Made by a program: the position numbers and the translations under genes. 64,000 nucleotides of DNA, taken from contig CACLFM010000001.1 in the NCBI GenBank assembly GCA_902606115.1, positions 124,001 to 188,000 on the forward strand. Direction: 5' to 3'. Positions 52,123 through 62,230 of the stretch are shown one piece after another. Position 1 is the stretch's first letter. Each line of letters starts with the position of its first letter. This stretch comes from an uncultured Pelagibacteraceae bacterium. GTDB lineage: Bacteria; Pseudomonadota; Alphaproteobacteria; Pelagibacterales; Pelagibacteraceae. The notes beneath the pieces were generated by a model. The model was not told the DNA's origin and ran no database searches. It was given only the letters and a program-made list of their open reading frames with translations.

Positions 52123-54294
52123 TTATATGACCCTCTCTGTTGTTTTAGAACTATAGGCTTCTATAATGTCTTTTTTTTGAAAGTCACCAAAATCTTTGAA
52201 GGATATTCCACATTCTAAGCCAGCTGATACTTGTTTGGCTTGGTCTTTTTCCCTGAATATCGTGCTTATTTTTCCATTATAAACTATTGTTCCATCTCTA
52301 ATTATCCTTGCTAATGCGTCCTGAGTAATTTCACCATCAATAACTTTTGACCCAGCAACTTTACCTACTTTAGATACTTTAAAAATTTCTAATATTTCAG
52401 CTGAACCAATTACTTTTTCCTCGACATTTGGCGTAAGTAATCCTGACATCTGGTTTTTTACAAAATCAATCAATTCATAAATTATATTAAATGATGAAAT
52501 TTTGACATGATTATGCTCTGCAATTTTTTTAGCTTCTTTGCTAGGTTTTACATTGAAAGCTATCAAAATTGCATTAGATGCTTTAGCCAAATTGACATCT
52601 GTCTCTGTGACCATTCCTACGTCAGACAAAATTATTTTAACCTTTACTTCGTCATGTTTTATTAAATTAATTGCATTTTTAATAGCCTCAGACGAGCCAT
52701 GCACATCTGATTTTACTATTACGTTTAAATCTTCTGATTTATTATCCTTAAATGCTGATTCTTGAGTAAACATGGTTAGCGGATTTTTAGATGTTTTAGT
52801 TTCTTCAATTCTTGCCTCGGACAAAGACTTGGCCTCTTTTTCTGAGTCTAAAACTAAAAAATCATCTCCTGATTTTGCGGCACCATTAATTCCTAACACT
52901 TCAACAGGAGAAGATGGTAATGCTTCATTAATTTGTTTTCCAGTATCATCAATAATTGCTCTTACCTTTCCCCATTTCGTACCACACACAAAATAATCTC
53001 CTTTTTTGAGGTTTCCAGTTGTAACTATGATATTTGCGATTGGACCTCTGCCCACATCAATTTTTGACTCTAAAACAACACCATTAGAGTTGGAATTAAA
53101 ATCACATTTTAAATCTAGTAGCTCTGCTTGAAGCAAAATTAATTCAAGTAATTTATCAATATTTTTTTTTGTTTTTGTCGAAATTTCAACCATTATTGTT
53201 TCACCAGACAAGTCTTCTGAAATCAATTCATGTTCTAAGAGTTGGTTTTTAATTTTCTTTGGATCAGCATCAGGTAGATCGCATTTATTAATTGCTACAA
53301 CAATTGGTACCTTTGCTGCTTTTGCATGTTTTATTGACTCAACAGTCTGAGGCATTACTCCATCATTTGCAGCAACTACTAATACAACTATATCTGTAAG
53401 CTTTGAGCCCCTTGCTCTCATTTCAGTAAATGCAGCATGACCAGGTGTATCTATAAATGTAATTTTTTCATTATTTTTCTCAATTTGATATGCTCCTATG
53501 TGTTGTGTAATGCCACCAAATTCACCTGATACGATATTTGTACTTCTAATGACATCCAGAACTGAAGTTTTGCCATGATCAACATGCCCCATAACAGTAA
53601 TAATTGGTGGACGATTTTTAAGATTTTCAGATTTAGTTTCTTTAATATTTTTAATTATTTCGTCTACTTTTTTTTCCCTAATAGGATTATGACCAAATTC
53701 TTTAACTAAGTATTCCGCAGTATCAGAGTCAATTGTATGGTTAATTGTAACAGCAACACCCATACCCATTAAATGTTTAATAATATTTGAGGATTGCTCA
53801 GCCATTCTATTCGCAAGATCCCTGATAGTAATAAATTCAGGAATATTAATATCTCTTTTGAAATTGGCGCTTAATTCATCACTAATTTGATTTTTTGATA
53901 CTCTTAGTTCTTTTTCCCTGGCTCGCTTGATTGATGCAAGACTCCTAGATTTGAATTCTAAATCTTCACTTAAAGCTCTAGAGACTGTAAGCTTTGTCTC
54001 TCTTTTTTTTGTACTAAATTTTGACTTATTTTCTTTATCTTTTTGATTATTTTCTCCTCTAATTCCTTTCATCGCTTTTTGCTCAGCTAACTTTCTTCGT
54101 TCGTAGTCACTTAATTTTGAAATAGGTGGTTTTGTTTTGAAATTTTTTTTAAAATTACTAGTAATTTTATTTATAGGTTTTGAAAACTTTTTATCGTTAA
54201 ATGAAGGTTTTTTTTTATCTACAAAATTTTGTTGTGGAATAAATGTTTTTTTTGGTTTTCCTGTTATTGAAAGTTTTTTTTTTTGTTTTTCCAT
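52123..54294 (-). CDS. infB: Translation initiation factor IF-2
   Basis: GTPase that brings fMet-tRNA to the 30S subunit. 723 residues, shorter than E. coli IF-2 because the N-terminal region is reduced to a Lys-rich stretch of about 150 residues. The G domain has VMGHVDHGKTSVLDVIRS (G1), the DTPGH motif in ITFIDTPGHAAFTEMRARG, NKCD in VVAINKCDLPDADP, and domains II-IV follow to the C-terminal YNGKISTIFREKDQAKQVSAGLECGISFKDF. Follows nusA by 10 bases; no ylxR between them. Confidence 0.96.
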   Translation of the reverse strand: MEKQKKKLSITGKPKKTFIPQQNFVDKKKPSFNDKKFSKPINKITSNFKKNFKTKPPISKLSDYERRKLAEQKAMKGIRGENNQKDKENKSKFSTKKRETKLTVSRALSEDLEFKSRSLASIKRAREKELRVSKNQISDELSANFKRDINIPEFITIRDLANRMAEQSSNIIKHLMGMGVAVTINHTIDSDTAEYLVKEFGHNPIREKKVDEIIKNIKETKSENLKNRPPIITVMGHVDHGKTSVLDVIRSTNIVSGEFGGITQHIGAYQIEKNNEKITFIDTPGHAAFTEMRARGSKLTDIVVLVVAANDGVMPQTVESIKHAKAAKVPIVVAINKCDLPDADPKKIKNQLLEHELISEDLSGETIMVEISTKTKKNIDKLLELILLQAELLDLKCDFNSNSNGVVLESKIDVGRGPIANIIVTTGNLKKGDYFVCGTKWGKVRAIIDDTGKQINEALPSSPVEVLGINGAAKSGDDFLVLDSEKEAKSLSEARIEETKTSKNPLTMFTQESAFKDNKSEDLNVIVKSDVHGSSEAIKNAINLIKHDEVKVKIILSDVGMVTETDVNLAKASNAILIAFNVKPSKEAKKIAEHNHVKISSFNIIYELIDFVKNQMSGLLTPNVEEKVIGSAEILEIFKVSKVGKVAGSKVIDGEITQDALARIIRDGTIVYNGKISTIFREKDQAKQVSAGLECGISFKDFGDFQKKDIIEAYSSKTTERVI

Positions 54295-54304
54295 TTTTCA
54301 TCAG

Positions 54305-55849
54305 TTAGTTATTATAAATTTTTTCTCTAGCATTCATTATAAGCTCATCTGCTTCAACTCTTGATAAAGCAAAATCTTCAAGGTAGCCATTAATTTTTAC
54401 TTTTTCACCTTTAATTATATCATATCCACCTATTAATTCATCGGAGGCAAGATCAGCAAAATCGTTCAAAGTTAATATTTTTTTTTCCCCAAGTGTAAGA
54501 AGCATCCCTGGCGTTAATCCTTTATGATCAATCAAATCCGTTTCTAATCCTAAATCCTTAATTTTCTTTTGTATTTCTTCTTGACTTTTTTTGTAATATT
54601 CTACCGATCTTTCTATTAATTCTTTAGCCGTTTCCTCTTCTATACCTTCAATTTTTACTAAATCATTTAATTCACTGTCCTTAATTAAGTTAATTGATGA
54701 AAAGCCTTCTGCAACCAAAAGCTGACCTAAAGTTTCATCAACTTCTAAATTTTTCATCAAGTTTTCAGTTCTATCTTTGAACTCTTCTTGTCTTTTTTCT
54801 GACTCTTCTTGATCAGTCATAATGTTTATTTCGTAATTTATAAGCTTTGTTGCCAGTCTTACGTTTTGTCCTCTTCTGCCTATTGCTTTGCTTAAATTTT
54901 CCTCATTTAAAATTACATCCAATTTTTTTGCTTCCTCATAAATGTTAACTTTTAAAACTTCTGCAGGCGACAATGCATTTGAGACTACTACAGATATATC
55001 TTCCGACCAGTTCACAATATCAATTTTTTCTCCTTGTAGCTCGTTTACTACAGCTTGAACTCTGCTACCCCTCATTCCTACACATGCTCCAACAGGATCT
55101 AATGATGTATCGATAGCCTTAACACAAATTTTTGCTCTACTGCCAGGATCTCTTGCTGATGATTTTATTTCGATTAATCCATCATATATTTCTGGAACTT
55201 CTTGAATAAAGAGTTTTTCCATAAATTTTGGATGAGCTCTTGAAAGAAAGATTTGTTGCCCTCTTTGTTCTCTTCTAACATCGTGGCAATAAGCTTTTAT
55301 TCTATCACCAGCTTTAATATTTTCTCTAGGTATCATCTCATTTTTTTGTATAATTGCTTCAGCTTTCCCTAAATCGACGATGACATTTCCAAATTCCAAT
55401 CTTTTAACAATTCCACTAAGTATTGTATCTTTTTTATCTATAAAATCGTTAAACTGTCTTTCTTTTTCCGCCTCTCTTACGCTAAAACTTATAACTTGTT
55501 TTGCTGTCTGAGCTGCAATTCTTCCAAAGTCAAATGTAGGAAGAGGTTGTAATATTTCTTCACCTAGTTTTTTTTCATTGTTTAAAGCTTTTGCATTTTC
55601 TAAACTTATTTCAGTATTATTATTCTCTGGTTTCTCAACTATTATTAATTTTCTAAAAATTTCAATGTCTCCGTTGTCTCTATTTATATTTACTTGTATC
55701 TCATTTTCGTTACCAAATTTTGACTTAGCTGCTTTTGCAATGCCAGTTTCCATAGAATTAATAATTAATTCCTTATCTATAGATTTTTCTAATGCTACTG
55801 CTTCCGCAATTCTTAATAGTTCAAGTTTATCTGCTCGTCTGTTTAACAT
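54305..55849 (-). CDS. nusA: Transcription termination/antitermination factor NusA
   Basis: Binds RNA polymerase and nascent RNA to control pausing and termination. 514 residues: N-terminal polymerase-binding domain, S1 domain (DTILSGIVKRLEFGNVIVDLGKAEAII), KH domains (GACVGMRGSRVQAVVNELQGEKIDIVNW and AIGRRGQNVRLATKLINYEI), and two acidic C-terminal repeats. It is first in the operon; upstream of it are the metK terminator and metK, so rimP, which commonly precedes nusA, is not here. Confidence 0.96.
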   Translation of the reverse strand: MLNRRADKLELLRIAEAVALEKSIDKELIINSMETGIAKAAKSKFGNENEIQVNINRDNGDIEIFRKLIIVEKPENNNTEISLENAKALNNEKKLGEEILQPLPTFDFGRIAAQTAKQVISFSVREAEKERQFNDFIDKKDTILSGIVKRLEFGNVIVDLGKAEAIIQKNEMIPRENIKAGDRIKAYCHDVRREQRGQQIFLSRAHPKFMEKLFIQEVPEIYDGLIEIKSSARDPGSRAKICVKAIDTSLDPVGACVGMRGSRVQAVVNELQGEKIDIVNWSEDISVVVSNALSPAEVLKVNIYEEAKKLDVILNEENLSKAIGRRGQNVRLATKLINYEINIMTDQEESEKRQEEFKDRTENLMKNLEVDETLGQLLVAEGFSSINLIKDSELNDLVKIEGIEEETAKELIERSVEYYKKSQEEIQKKIKDLGLETDLIDHKGLTPGMLLTLGEKKILTLNDFADLASDELIGGYDIIKGEKVKINGYLEDFALSRVEADELIMNAREKIYNN

Positions 55850-55861
55850 ATTTTATACACC

Positions 55862-55885
55862 AAAAAAAAATGGGCCGAAGCCCAC
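55862..55885 (-). terminator. Terminator of the tsaB-to-metK operon
   Basis: On the minus strand a stem with a TTCG tetraloop (GTGGGC-TTCG-GCCCA) is followed by nine T's, 62 bases after the metK stop. This is a standard intrinsic terminator and separates the metK operon from nusA. Confidence 0.9.
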
Positions 55886-55946
55886 TTTGATATACGATTA
55901 ATATTATAGGTCTTATAATTAAAATTTTTAATTTTTCAACTTATTA

Positions 55947-57110
55947 TTACTTAGTAAAAATGTCTTTTTTATCAACCTTTTCCCACGAAAAGGAACCATC
56001 AGGTCCTGGATCTCTTCCAAAATGTCCATAAGCAGCTGATTTCTCATATATAGGTTTATTCAATTCAAGCATCTCCCTTATGCCTCTAGGGCTTAAATCA
56101 AAATTTTTTTTAATTAGACTTTCCACATGTTTATTCTTCTCCTCATCATTATCAAAGAGATCAACATAAATTGAAAGTGGTTTTGATACTCCTATTGCAT
56201 ACGCTAATTGGATTAAGCATTTATCAGCAATTTTTGAAGCGACAATATTTTTTGCAAGATATCTTGATGCATATGCTGCTGATCTATCAACTTTTGTTGG
56301 ATCTTTTCCGGAGAAAGCCCCACCACCGTGTGGTGCAGCTCCACCATAAGTATCAACTATTATTTTTCTACCCGTTAAACCGCTGTCTCCATCAGGACCA
56401 CCAATAACAAAATTTCCAGTTGGATTGATGTAAATTTCTTCCTCTGGCAAATTGTTAAGCAATTCTTTTGGTATAGACTTCTCAATATAGGGTTTAACTA
56501 ATTCGCTCACTTGTGATTGGTTAACATCTGCGGAATGTTGAGTTGATATTACTACAGATTTTACATTAGTGGGTTTTCCATCTTTATATTCTATTGTTAT
56601 TTGACTTTTTGAATCTGGCTCAATATTTTTTAATTTACCAGATTTTCTATCTTCAGCCATAAGTCTTAATATTTTATGTGAATAATGAATAGGTGCTGGC
56701 ATTAGAACATCTGTTTCATTACATGCATATCCAAACATAATTCCTTGATCTCCAGCTCCTTCATCTTTATTTCCTGAGGAGTCAACGCCCATGGCAATAT
56801 CTGATGATTGCGAATGTAAATGACTCTCTATTTTTGTTGCATCTTTGTAGGTAAATCCCTCTTGGTCATAACCAATATCCTTTATACAATCTCTAACTCT
56901 GTTAATTAAATCATCTTTTTTTATTTCAGGCCCTCTCACTTCTCCAGCTAATACAACTTTATTAGTTGTTGTTAATGTTTCACATGCCACTCTAGATTGA
57001 GGTTCTTTTCCCAAATAAGTATCAACAACCATATCAGATATTCTATCGCATACCTTGTCTGGGTGACCTTCTGAGACTGATTCACTCGTGAATAAATAAT
57101 TTTTCTTCAT
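55947..57110 (-). CDS. metK: S-adenosylmethionine synthetase
   Basis: Makes SAM from methionine and ATP. 387 residues. N-terminal [19 protein letters not shown] motif region [38 protein letters not shown] near residue 260. Overlaps the stop of lnt by 4 bases (57107-57110). Last gene of the operon before the terminator. Confidence 0.97.
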   Translation of the reverse strand: MKKNYLFTSESVSEGHPDKVCDRISDMVVDTYLGKEPQSRVACETLTTTNKVVLAGEVRGPEIKKDDLINRVRDCIKDIGYDQEGFTYKDATKIESHLHSQSSDIAMGVDSSGNKDEGAGDQGIMFGYACNETDVLMPAPIHYSHKILRLMAEDRKSGKLKNIEPDSKSQITIEYKDGKPTNVKSVVISTQHSADVNQSQVSELVKPYIEKSIPKELLNNLPEEEIYINPTGNFVIGGPDGDSGLTGRKIIVDTYGGAAPHGGGAFSGKDPTKVDRSAAYASRYLAKNIVASKIADKCLIQLAYAIGVSKPLSIYVDLFDNDEEKNKHVESLIKKNFDLSPRGIREMLELNKPIYEKSAAYGHFGRDPGPDGSFSWEKVDKKDIFTK

Positions 57111-58627
57111 TTAAATTTTTTTAAAAAAAAAATTAAACTAATATAAATAAATACTAAACAAAAGAAAATCTTATTACCGAATACACTAAACAGTGTTGGA
57201 AATGCCTTGGAAATTGTATTAATTTCAATGCTTCCCTTTTCAGTTGTGTTTAATTTATTTTTTATTATACCAGTTGAGCTTACATGTGCGGAAATTCCGT
57301 TATTGGCAACTCTCAGAACATCCTTGCCTTCTTCGATTGATCTAAATATTGAATGAGAAAAATGTTGAACAGGCCCTATGCTATTTCCAAACCATCCATC
57401 TTCAGAAATATTTAAAATAAAATCATATTCACCATTACTTTTATTTAATTTACCTGAGAATATTATTTCATAGCAAATTAAGGGTAAAAATGAGGTAGAA
57501 TTAACAGTTACTATATTTCGTTCATTAGAGCGACTAAAAGATTTGTAGCCTTGTGTTATTTTTTTTAAACCAAAATTACTTAAGAGTTCTTCAAATGGGA
57601 GAAACTCACCAAATGGAACTAATTTATTTTTGTTATATCTATCCTCAAGTAAAAAGTTTTTATCAAATAATGCTAAAGAATTAAATATTTTTTCTCCATT
57701 CTCTGAAGAAATTCCTAAAATTATTTTTGATCGATTTGTTAATTGATTAGAAATTTGATCTAAATTGTTATAGGATTTTTTTAATTCACTCATATTGGTA
57801 ATGCCTTCGGGATAGATTAACAAAAAATCTCTATTAAGTGGATAACTAATTTGAATTAATTCATTTAGTCTATTTTCTAATGGCTCTTCAATAAAAAATC
57901 TTTCAATATTAAACTTGGGTGAAATTAATTTTATTGAAGGAAAAATTGTTTTTTTTTTTGTTTTTTCAATTTGATCAATTCTATTATATCCGTAATTTGC
58001 ATTAAGTAATAAAATTGCTATTACTGATAATAAAATAATAGCTTTATTTTGATTTTTAATTTTAAAAAATAATATAATTGGTAAACAATAAAGATTTATT
58101 ACTATCAAATTTAGTGAATAAGTTCCTATTAAGCTAAGTATTTGTATAGAATGAGTGAATTCTGAGATACTGAACGAAATTAAATTCCATGGAAATCCTC
58201 CAAAAATATTGCCTCTCAAATATTCAAAAAAAGATAAAGTAACTGAGAAAATTAAAATTGAATTAAACTCTTTTTTAATATTAAAAAACTTAATACACAG
58301 GGAAAATAATCCGTAATATATTGATAATAAAGAGGGGATCAATATGATGGATATAATAAATAAATTATCATAATTTTCATCAAATTTTAAAGAATTTGAG
58401 ATCCAGTACAAATTTGATAAAAAGTACCCAAATCCATAAAGCCATCCAATTAAAAAATTATTTAATAAATCTTTACTAGGATTGGCAACCAAAATATAAA
58501 ATAAAAAAGGGAATGTTAAGAAATTGATAAAAAAATAATTGTAAGGAGGTAGACTAAATGAAGAAAGGACTCCTAAAATTATTAAAGTAATACTTATTAA
58601 AAACTTGTTATTAAGAATTAACGCCAA
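57107..58627 (-). CDS. lnt: Apolipoprotein N-acyltransferase
   Basis: Inner-membrane enzyme adding the third acyl chain to lipoproteins. 506 residues with about six to eight hydrophobic helices in the N-terminal half and a C-terminal nitrilase-like domain. The catalytic set Glu ([10 protein letters not shown]), Lys ([11 protein letters not shown]) and Cys ([12 protein letters not shown]) is present. Consistent with the lipoprotein gene lptM in this window. Confidence 0.94.
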   Translation of the reverse strand: MALILNNKFLISITLIILGVLSSFSLPPYNYFFINFLTFPFLFYILVANPSKDLLNNFLIGWLYGFGYFLSNLYWISNSLKFDENYDNLFIISIILIPSLLSIYYGLFSLCIKFFNIKKEFNSILIFSVTLSFFEYLRGNIFGGFPWNLISFSISEFTHSIQILSLIGTYSLNLIVINLYCLPIILFFKIKNQNKAIILLSVIAILLLNANYGYNRIDQIEKTKKKTIFPSIKLISPKFNIERFFIEEPLENRLNELIQISYPLNRDFLLIYPEGITNMSELKKSYNNLDQISNQLTNRSKIILGISSENGEKIFNSLALFDKNFLLEDRYNKNKLVPFGEFLPFEELLSNFGLKKITQGYKSFSRSNERNIVTVNSTSFLPLICYEIIFSGKLNKSNGEYDFILNISEDGWFGNSIGPVQHFSHSIFRSIEEGKDVLRVANNGISAHVSSTGIIKNKLNTTEKGSIEINTISKAFPTLFSVFGNKIFFCLVFIYISLIFFLKKFK

Positions 58628-58628
58628 T

Positions 58629-59069
58629 TTAAAAATTAAGTTGTTTAAAAATTAAATTTTCTTTTTTACACATCTTTTTAAAATCAATATTTTTAACATG
58701 ATCATAACCATTTAAATGTAAGTATCCATGTATCCACATTTTATCTAGTTCATGATCAAATAAAGTTTTTTTTGATCTTTTGTTAACTATTTCATAGCTA
58801 ATTGCAATATCTCCAAGATAATTGTTATTTTTCAACTTTGTTTTTAACGGAAATGATAAGACATCAGTTGTTTTATTTATTCCTCTAAATTTGTTGTTTA
58901 AACTTTTCATCTTGGAATTGTTGGTTAATAAAACTGTAAATTCTTTTATAGTTTTTGATGAATTAAGATAAGTATTAAATTTACATTGTTTTATTTTAAA
59001 ATAATTTTTTATATTTTTAATTTTATTTTTCCATCTTGGAGAATCAATAACAACATGTATTTTGATCAT
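58629..59069 (-). CDS. ybeY: Endoribonuclease YbeY
   Basis: Zinc-dependent endoribonuclease for 16S rRNA 3'-end maturation and ribosome quality control. 146 residues. The zinc motif HGYLHLNGYDH with three His is near the C-terminus, preceded by the family strand TTDVLSFPLKTKLKNNNYLGDIAISYE. Overlaps the phoH stop by 4 bases; order phoH-ybeY-lnt is standard. Confidence 0.95.
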   Translation of the reverse strand: MIKIHVVIDSPRWKNKIKNIKNYFKIKQCKFNTYLNSSKTIKEFTVLLTNNSKMKSLNNKFRGINKTTDVLSFPLKTKLKNNNYLGDIAISYEIVNKRSKKTLFDHELDKMWIHGYLHLNGYDHVKNIDFKKMCKKENLIFKQLNF

Positions 59070-60064
59070 TTCTTAAGATTTTGATCTGAGTATGCTCTTA
59101 CAATTTTAGAAACTAACGGATGTCTTACAACATCTGTGTGGTCAAAATCTATTATTGATATCTCGCTTAAGTGTCCAAGTATGTCCTTAGATCTTTTCAA
59201 GCCTGATAAAGATTTATTTGGTAAATCTATTTGTGATGGGTCACCATTTATAACAATTTTAGAATTTTCACCTATCCTAGTTAAAAACATTTTAATTTGA
59301 GTGTCTGTAGCATTTTGGGCCTCATCTAATATAGCAAATGAGTTTTTAAGCGTTCTTCCTCGCATAAATGCTAGAGGTGCTATTTCTATATCTCCGATTT
59401 CAATACGTTTCTGAATTTTTTCAAAATCGAGAAGATCATATAGAGCGTCGTATAGAGGACGTAAATACGGATCTACTTTTTCTCTCATATCTCCTGGTAA
59501 AAAACCAAGTCTTTCACCTGCTTCGACTGCAGGTCTTGATAATATTATTCTTTCTATTTTTTTTTCTAAGAGCATTGTTAGAGCAATAGCCACAGCCAAA
59601 TAAGTTTTTCCAGTTCCTGCAGGTCCAGAAGAAATAATAACCTCACTATCTCTTAATGCTCTTACATATTTTTTTTGTTTCTCAGACCTGGGTATTACTG
59701 ATTTTTTTGGTGTTTTAATTATGTATTCAATTTTATCTGTTTTTTCCTCAATCATAAATTTATTTACAGAAGATATGATATCTTTTTTTTCAATTGTATT
59801 GTTACTTATAAATTGATCATATAAAAAAACAATTGCGTTTTTTACCATTTCATTTTTTTTTGGTGTACTTTTTACTAAAATAGAATTGCCTCGTGAGTAA
59901 ATATTGGTGTTTGTAATTTTTTCTAATTCTTTAATATTATTATTAAACTCACCAACTACACCTATTAATATATCATTATTTTTAAATATAATGCTTAAGG
60001 CATTGTTTTCTGAATAAACAATTTTTAAATCATCTAATGCTTTTTTATAAAAAGAATGACTCAA
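59066..60064 (-). CDS. PhoH-like ATPase (YbeZ)
   Basis: A 332-residue P-loop ATPase of the PhoH family. Walker A VIISSGPAGTGKTYLAVAIAL (about residue 145) and Walker B LKNSFAILDEAQNATD, plus the sensor NSKIVINGDPSQID. N-terminal part binds RNA-like ligands. It works next to YbeY in rRNA handling, by gene order. Overlaps ybeY by 4 bases. Confidence 0.93.
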   Translation of the reverse strand: MSHSFYKKALDDLKIVYSENNALSIIFKNNDILIGVVGEFNNNIKELEKITNTNIYSRGNSILVKSTPKKNEMVKNAIVFLYDQFISNNTIEKKDIISSVNKFMIEEKTDKIEYIIKTPKKSVIPRSEKQKKYVRALRDSEVIISSGPAGTGKTYLAVAIALTMLLEKKIERIILSRPAVEAGERLGFLPGDMREKVDPYLRPLYDALYDLLDFEKIQKRIEIGDIEIAPLAFMRGRTLKNSFAILDEAQNATDTQIKMFLTRIGENSKIVINGDPSQIDLPNKSLSGLKRSKDILGHLSEISIIDFDHTDVVRHPLVSKIVRAYSDQNLKK

Positions 60065-60065
60065 A

Positions 60066-61400
60066 TTAAGCAGCTCTCATATTCTTTTTTTCATCTATTT
60101 TTCCAAATAAAGTATTTCGATTAATTTTTTCTATTTTTACATGAATTAATTTTCCAATATGTTTATTTTCACCTTCAAAAATGACAGAATTAAAAAAGGT
60201 ATTTCTTCCAAAATATCTTGTTTGATTCTTTAATTTATTTTCTACCAATACTTCTATGGACGTTCCTATTAAAGACTTATTTTTGTCAATCTGATGACTC
60301 TCTAAAACTTTTTGAATATTTATTAATCTTTCTTTTGCTACTTCTTTGTCAACTGCTTCTAATTTTGATGCTGGAGTTCCAGGTCTAGGACTATAAATGA
60401 AGGAATATGAATTAATAAATTTAATCTCTTTTACTAAATTCATCGTATCTTCAAAGTCGCGATCAATTTCGCCTGGATGACCAACAATAAAATCGCTTGA
60501 GAATTCAACATTATGGTTCTTTTGTTTTACTGTTTTATAAATTTCTAAATATTTCTCTACTTTATGATTTCTGTTCATTAATTTTAAAATTTTATCTGAA
60601 CCACTTTGGATTGGTAAGTGAATAAATGGCATTAGTTTTTTTGATATAGAGTAACAGTTGATTAGGTCATCTGTCATATCCTTTGGATGTGACGTCGTAT
60701 ATCTAATTCTATTTAATTCTTTGATTTTATCCAGCTCTAAAATTAAGTCTGATAATTTATAACTTCTTTCTTTGTCCTTAAATGAATAAGCATTAACATT
60801 TTGCCCTAATAAAATTATTTCTTTAGTGCCATTTTTTACTAAATTCTCTGCCTCCTCAATAATTCTTTTAAAGGGCCTTGAGTATTCTGGTCCTCTTGTA
60901 TAAGGCACGACACAAAAGCTGCAAAATTTATCACAGCCTTCTTGTATCGTTAAAAATGAAGAAACCTTACTTTCGTTATTTTTTATTTTATCAAGATAGT
61001 TAAATTTACCTTCAGTATCAAATTCTGTTAACTCTACTTTTTTTTGAAAATTAAAATTTTCAATTATTTTATTTATTTTGTGATATGATTGTGGACCGAT
61101 AATAATATCGATGTAAGGCTCCCTCTTAATCATTTCACTGCTTTCTGCTTGCGCAACACATCCTGCAATGATTAAGATTGGTTTTTTTTTATCTTTATAA
61201 TTTTTTCTAACTCTACCTACTTCATCAAAAACTTTCTCTTTAGACTTATCTCTAATGTGACAAGTATTTAATAAATAACAATCTGCATCTAAGTGATTGC
61301 CTGTTTTATGATAACCAATATCTTTAACAGTATCATATATACGATTTGTATCGTATTCATTCATTTGACACCCGAAAGTTTTAATGAAAATTTTCTTCAC
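60066..61400 (-). CDS. miaB: tRNA-2-methylthio-N6-dimethylallyladenosine synthase
   Basis: Radical-SAM methylthiotransferase acting on A37 of tRNAs. 444 residues. N-terminal cluster Cys in TFGCQMNEYD, LLNTCHIRDKS and IAGCVAQAES; the radical-SAM CxxxCxxC in IQEGCDKFCSFCVVPYTRG; a C-terminal TRAM domain (about 370-435). Two bases after fur in the same operon. Confidence 0.95.
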   Translation of the reverse strand: MKKIFIKTFGCQMNEYDTNRIYDTVKDIGYHKTGNHLDADCYLLNTCHIRDKSKEKVFDEVGRVRKNYKDKKKPILIIAGCVAQAESSEMIKREPYIDIIIGPQSYHKINKIIENFNFQKKVELTEFDTEGKFNYLDKIKNNESKVSSFLTIQEGCDKFCSFCVVPYTRGPEYSRPFKRIIEEAENLVKNGTKEIILLGQNVNAYSFKDKERSYKLSDLILELDKIKELNRIRYTTSHPKDMTDDLINCYSISKKLMPFIHLPIQSGSDKILKLMNRNHKVEKYLEIYKTVKQKNHNVEFSSDFIVGHPGEIDRDFEDTMNLVKEIKFINSYSFIYSPRPGTPASKLEAVDKEVAKERLINIQKVLESHQIDKNKSLIGTSIEVLVENKLKNQTRYFGRNTFFNSVIFEGENKHIGKLIHVKIEKINRNTLFGKIDEKKNMRAA

Positions 61401-61402
61401 AG

Positions 61403-61828
61403 TTAATCAGATTTATCTTTAACACAATAAAGTTCTAATTTAGAATCAACTAATTTATACCCATGTTTTTCTGCAATTTTTTTTTGAATACTTTCAATTT
61501 CTTCATTGGTAAATTCAATTATATTTCCAGTCTTTATATCGATCAGATGATTGTGATCATCGTTTAATTCATACCTTGCTTTTCCGTCTTTAAAATCATG
61601 TTTCATCAGAATGCCTGACTCTTCAAATAATTTTACTGTTCTGTAAACTGTGGCAATGCTAATCTTATTATCAATATCTGAAACCCTTTTGTAAAGTTCA
61701 TCTACATCTGGATGATCTGAAACACCATAATTTTTTTTTGACTCCGATATAACTCTTGCAATTGTCCTTCTTTGATCAGTTAATTTAACACCTTTAGCCA
61801 AACATTTTTGCTCAATTGTATCTGTCAT
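61403..61828 (-). CDS. fur: Ferric/manganese uptake regulator Fur (Mur-like)
   Basis: A 141-residue Fur-family repressor, the second one in this window besides Irr. Winged helix VKLTDQRRTIARVISESK and ISIATVYRTVKLFEESGIL, then DDHNHLIDIKTGNIIEFTNEEIE, a metal-binding segment typical of alphaproteobacterial Fur/Mur. It lacks the His cluster of Irr. Alphaproteobacterial members often respond to manganese. It sits between tsaB and miaB; which metal it senses is unknown. Confidence 0.93.
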   Translation of the reverse strand: MTDTIEQKCLAKGVKLTDQRRTIARVISESKKNYGVSDHPDVDELYKRVSDIDNKISIATVYRTVKLFEESGILMKHDFKDGKARYELNDDHNHLIDIKTGNIIEFTNEEIESIQKKIAEKHGYKLVDSKLELYCVKDKSD

Positions 61829-61837
61829 AATATTATT

Positions 61838-62230
61838 TTAACTCATATAAAGCGGTTTAATCAAATTTTTAATTAATTTACCTTTTTTTTGTAACTCTAA
61901 AACTCTTGAATAGTCATATTTTTCAACATCTTTTGATGAAAATCCACATATTTTAAATTTAAATACTAAATTTAGAGCTTTTAAAGTTGATATAGATGTT
62001 CTTATGCTCGAATATTTGCCAGGCCCTAAATTAACCAGTGCTTTATCTATAGTGTCAAAATTGATCATGTTTTTATTTAAAAAATTAAACAGAAGAATTG
62101 CAAACTTGTCAAAATTTTTTCTACTGTTTTCATAACCATTAGTATAAGTTTTGTTATTATCTATGATTTTGAAAATAATTTTTTCATTCGCTGCATCGAT
62201 TATCAAGTATTTTTTAATTTTATTTTTCAT
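61838..62230 (-). CDS. tsaB: Shortened TsaB-like tRNA t6A biosynthesis protein
   Basis: TsaB helps TsaD form N6-threonylcarbamoyladenosine in tRNAs. Here only 130 residues, against about 220-230 usually. The N-terminal ASKHA half is kept: YLIIDAANEKIIFKIID, SRKNFDKFAILLFNFL and VNLGPGKYSSIRTSISTLKALNL (canonical GPGSFTGLR). The C-terminal half is almost gone and the end IKPLYMS recalls the normal TsaB tail PLYLR. The position next to fur and miaB is standard for alphaproteobacterial tsaB; rimI, often between, is absent. Whether this minimal form is active is unknown. Confidence 0.8.
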   Translation of the reverse strand: MKNKIKKYLIIDAANEKIIFKIIDNNKTYTNGYENSRKNFDKFAILLFNFLNKNMINFDTIDKALVNLGPGKYSSIRTSISTLKALNLVFKFKICGFSSKDVEKYDYSRVLELQKKGKLIKNLIKPLYMS

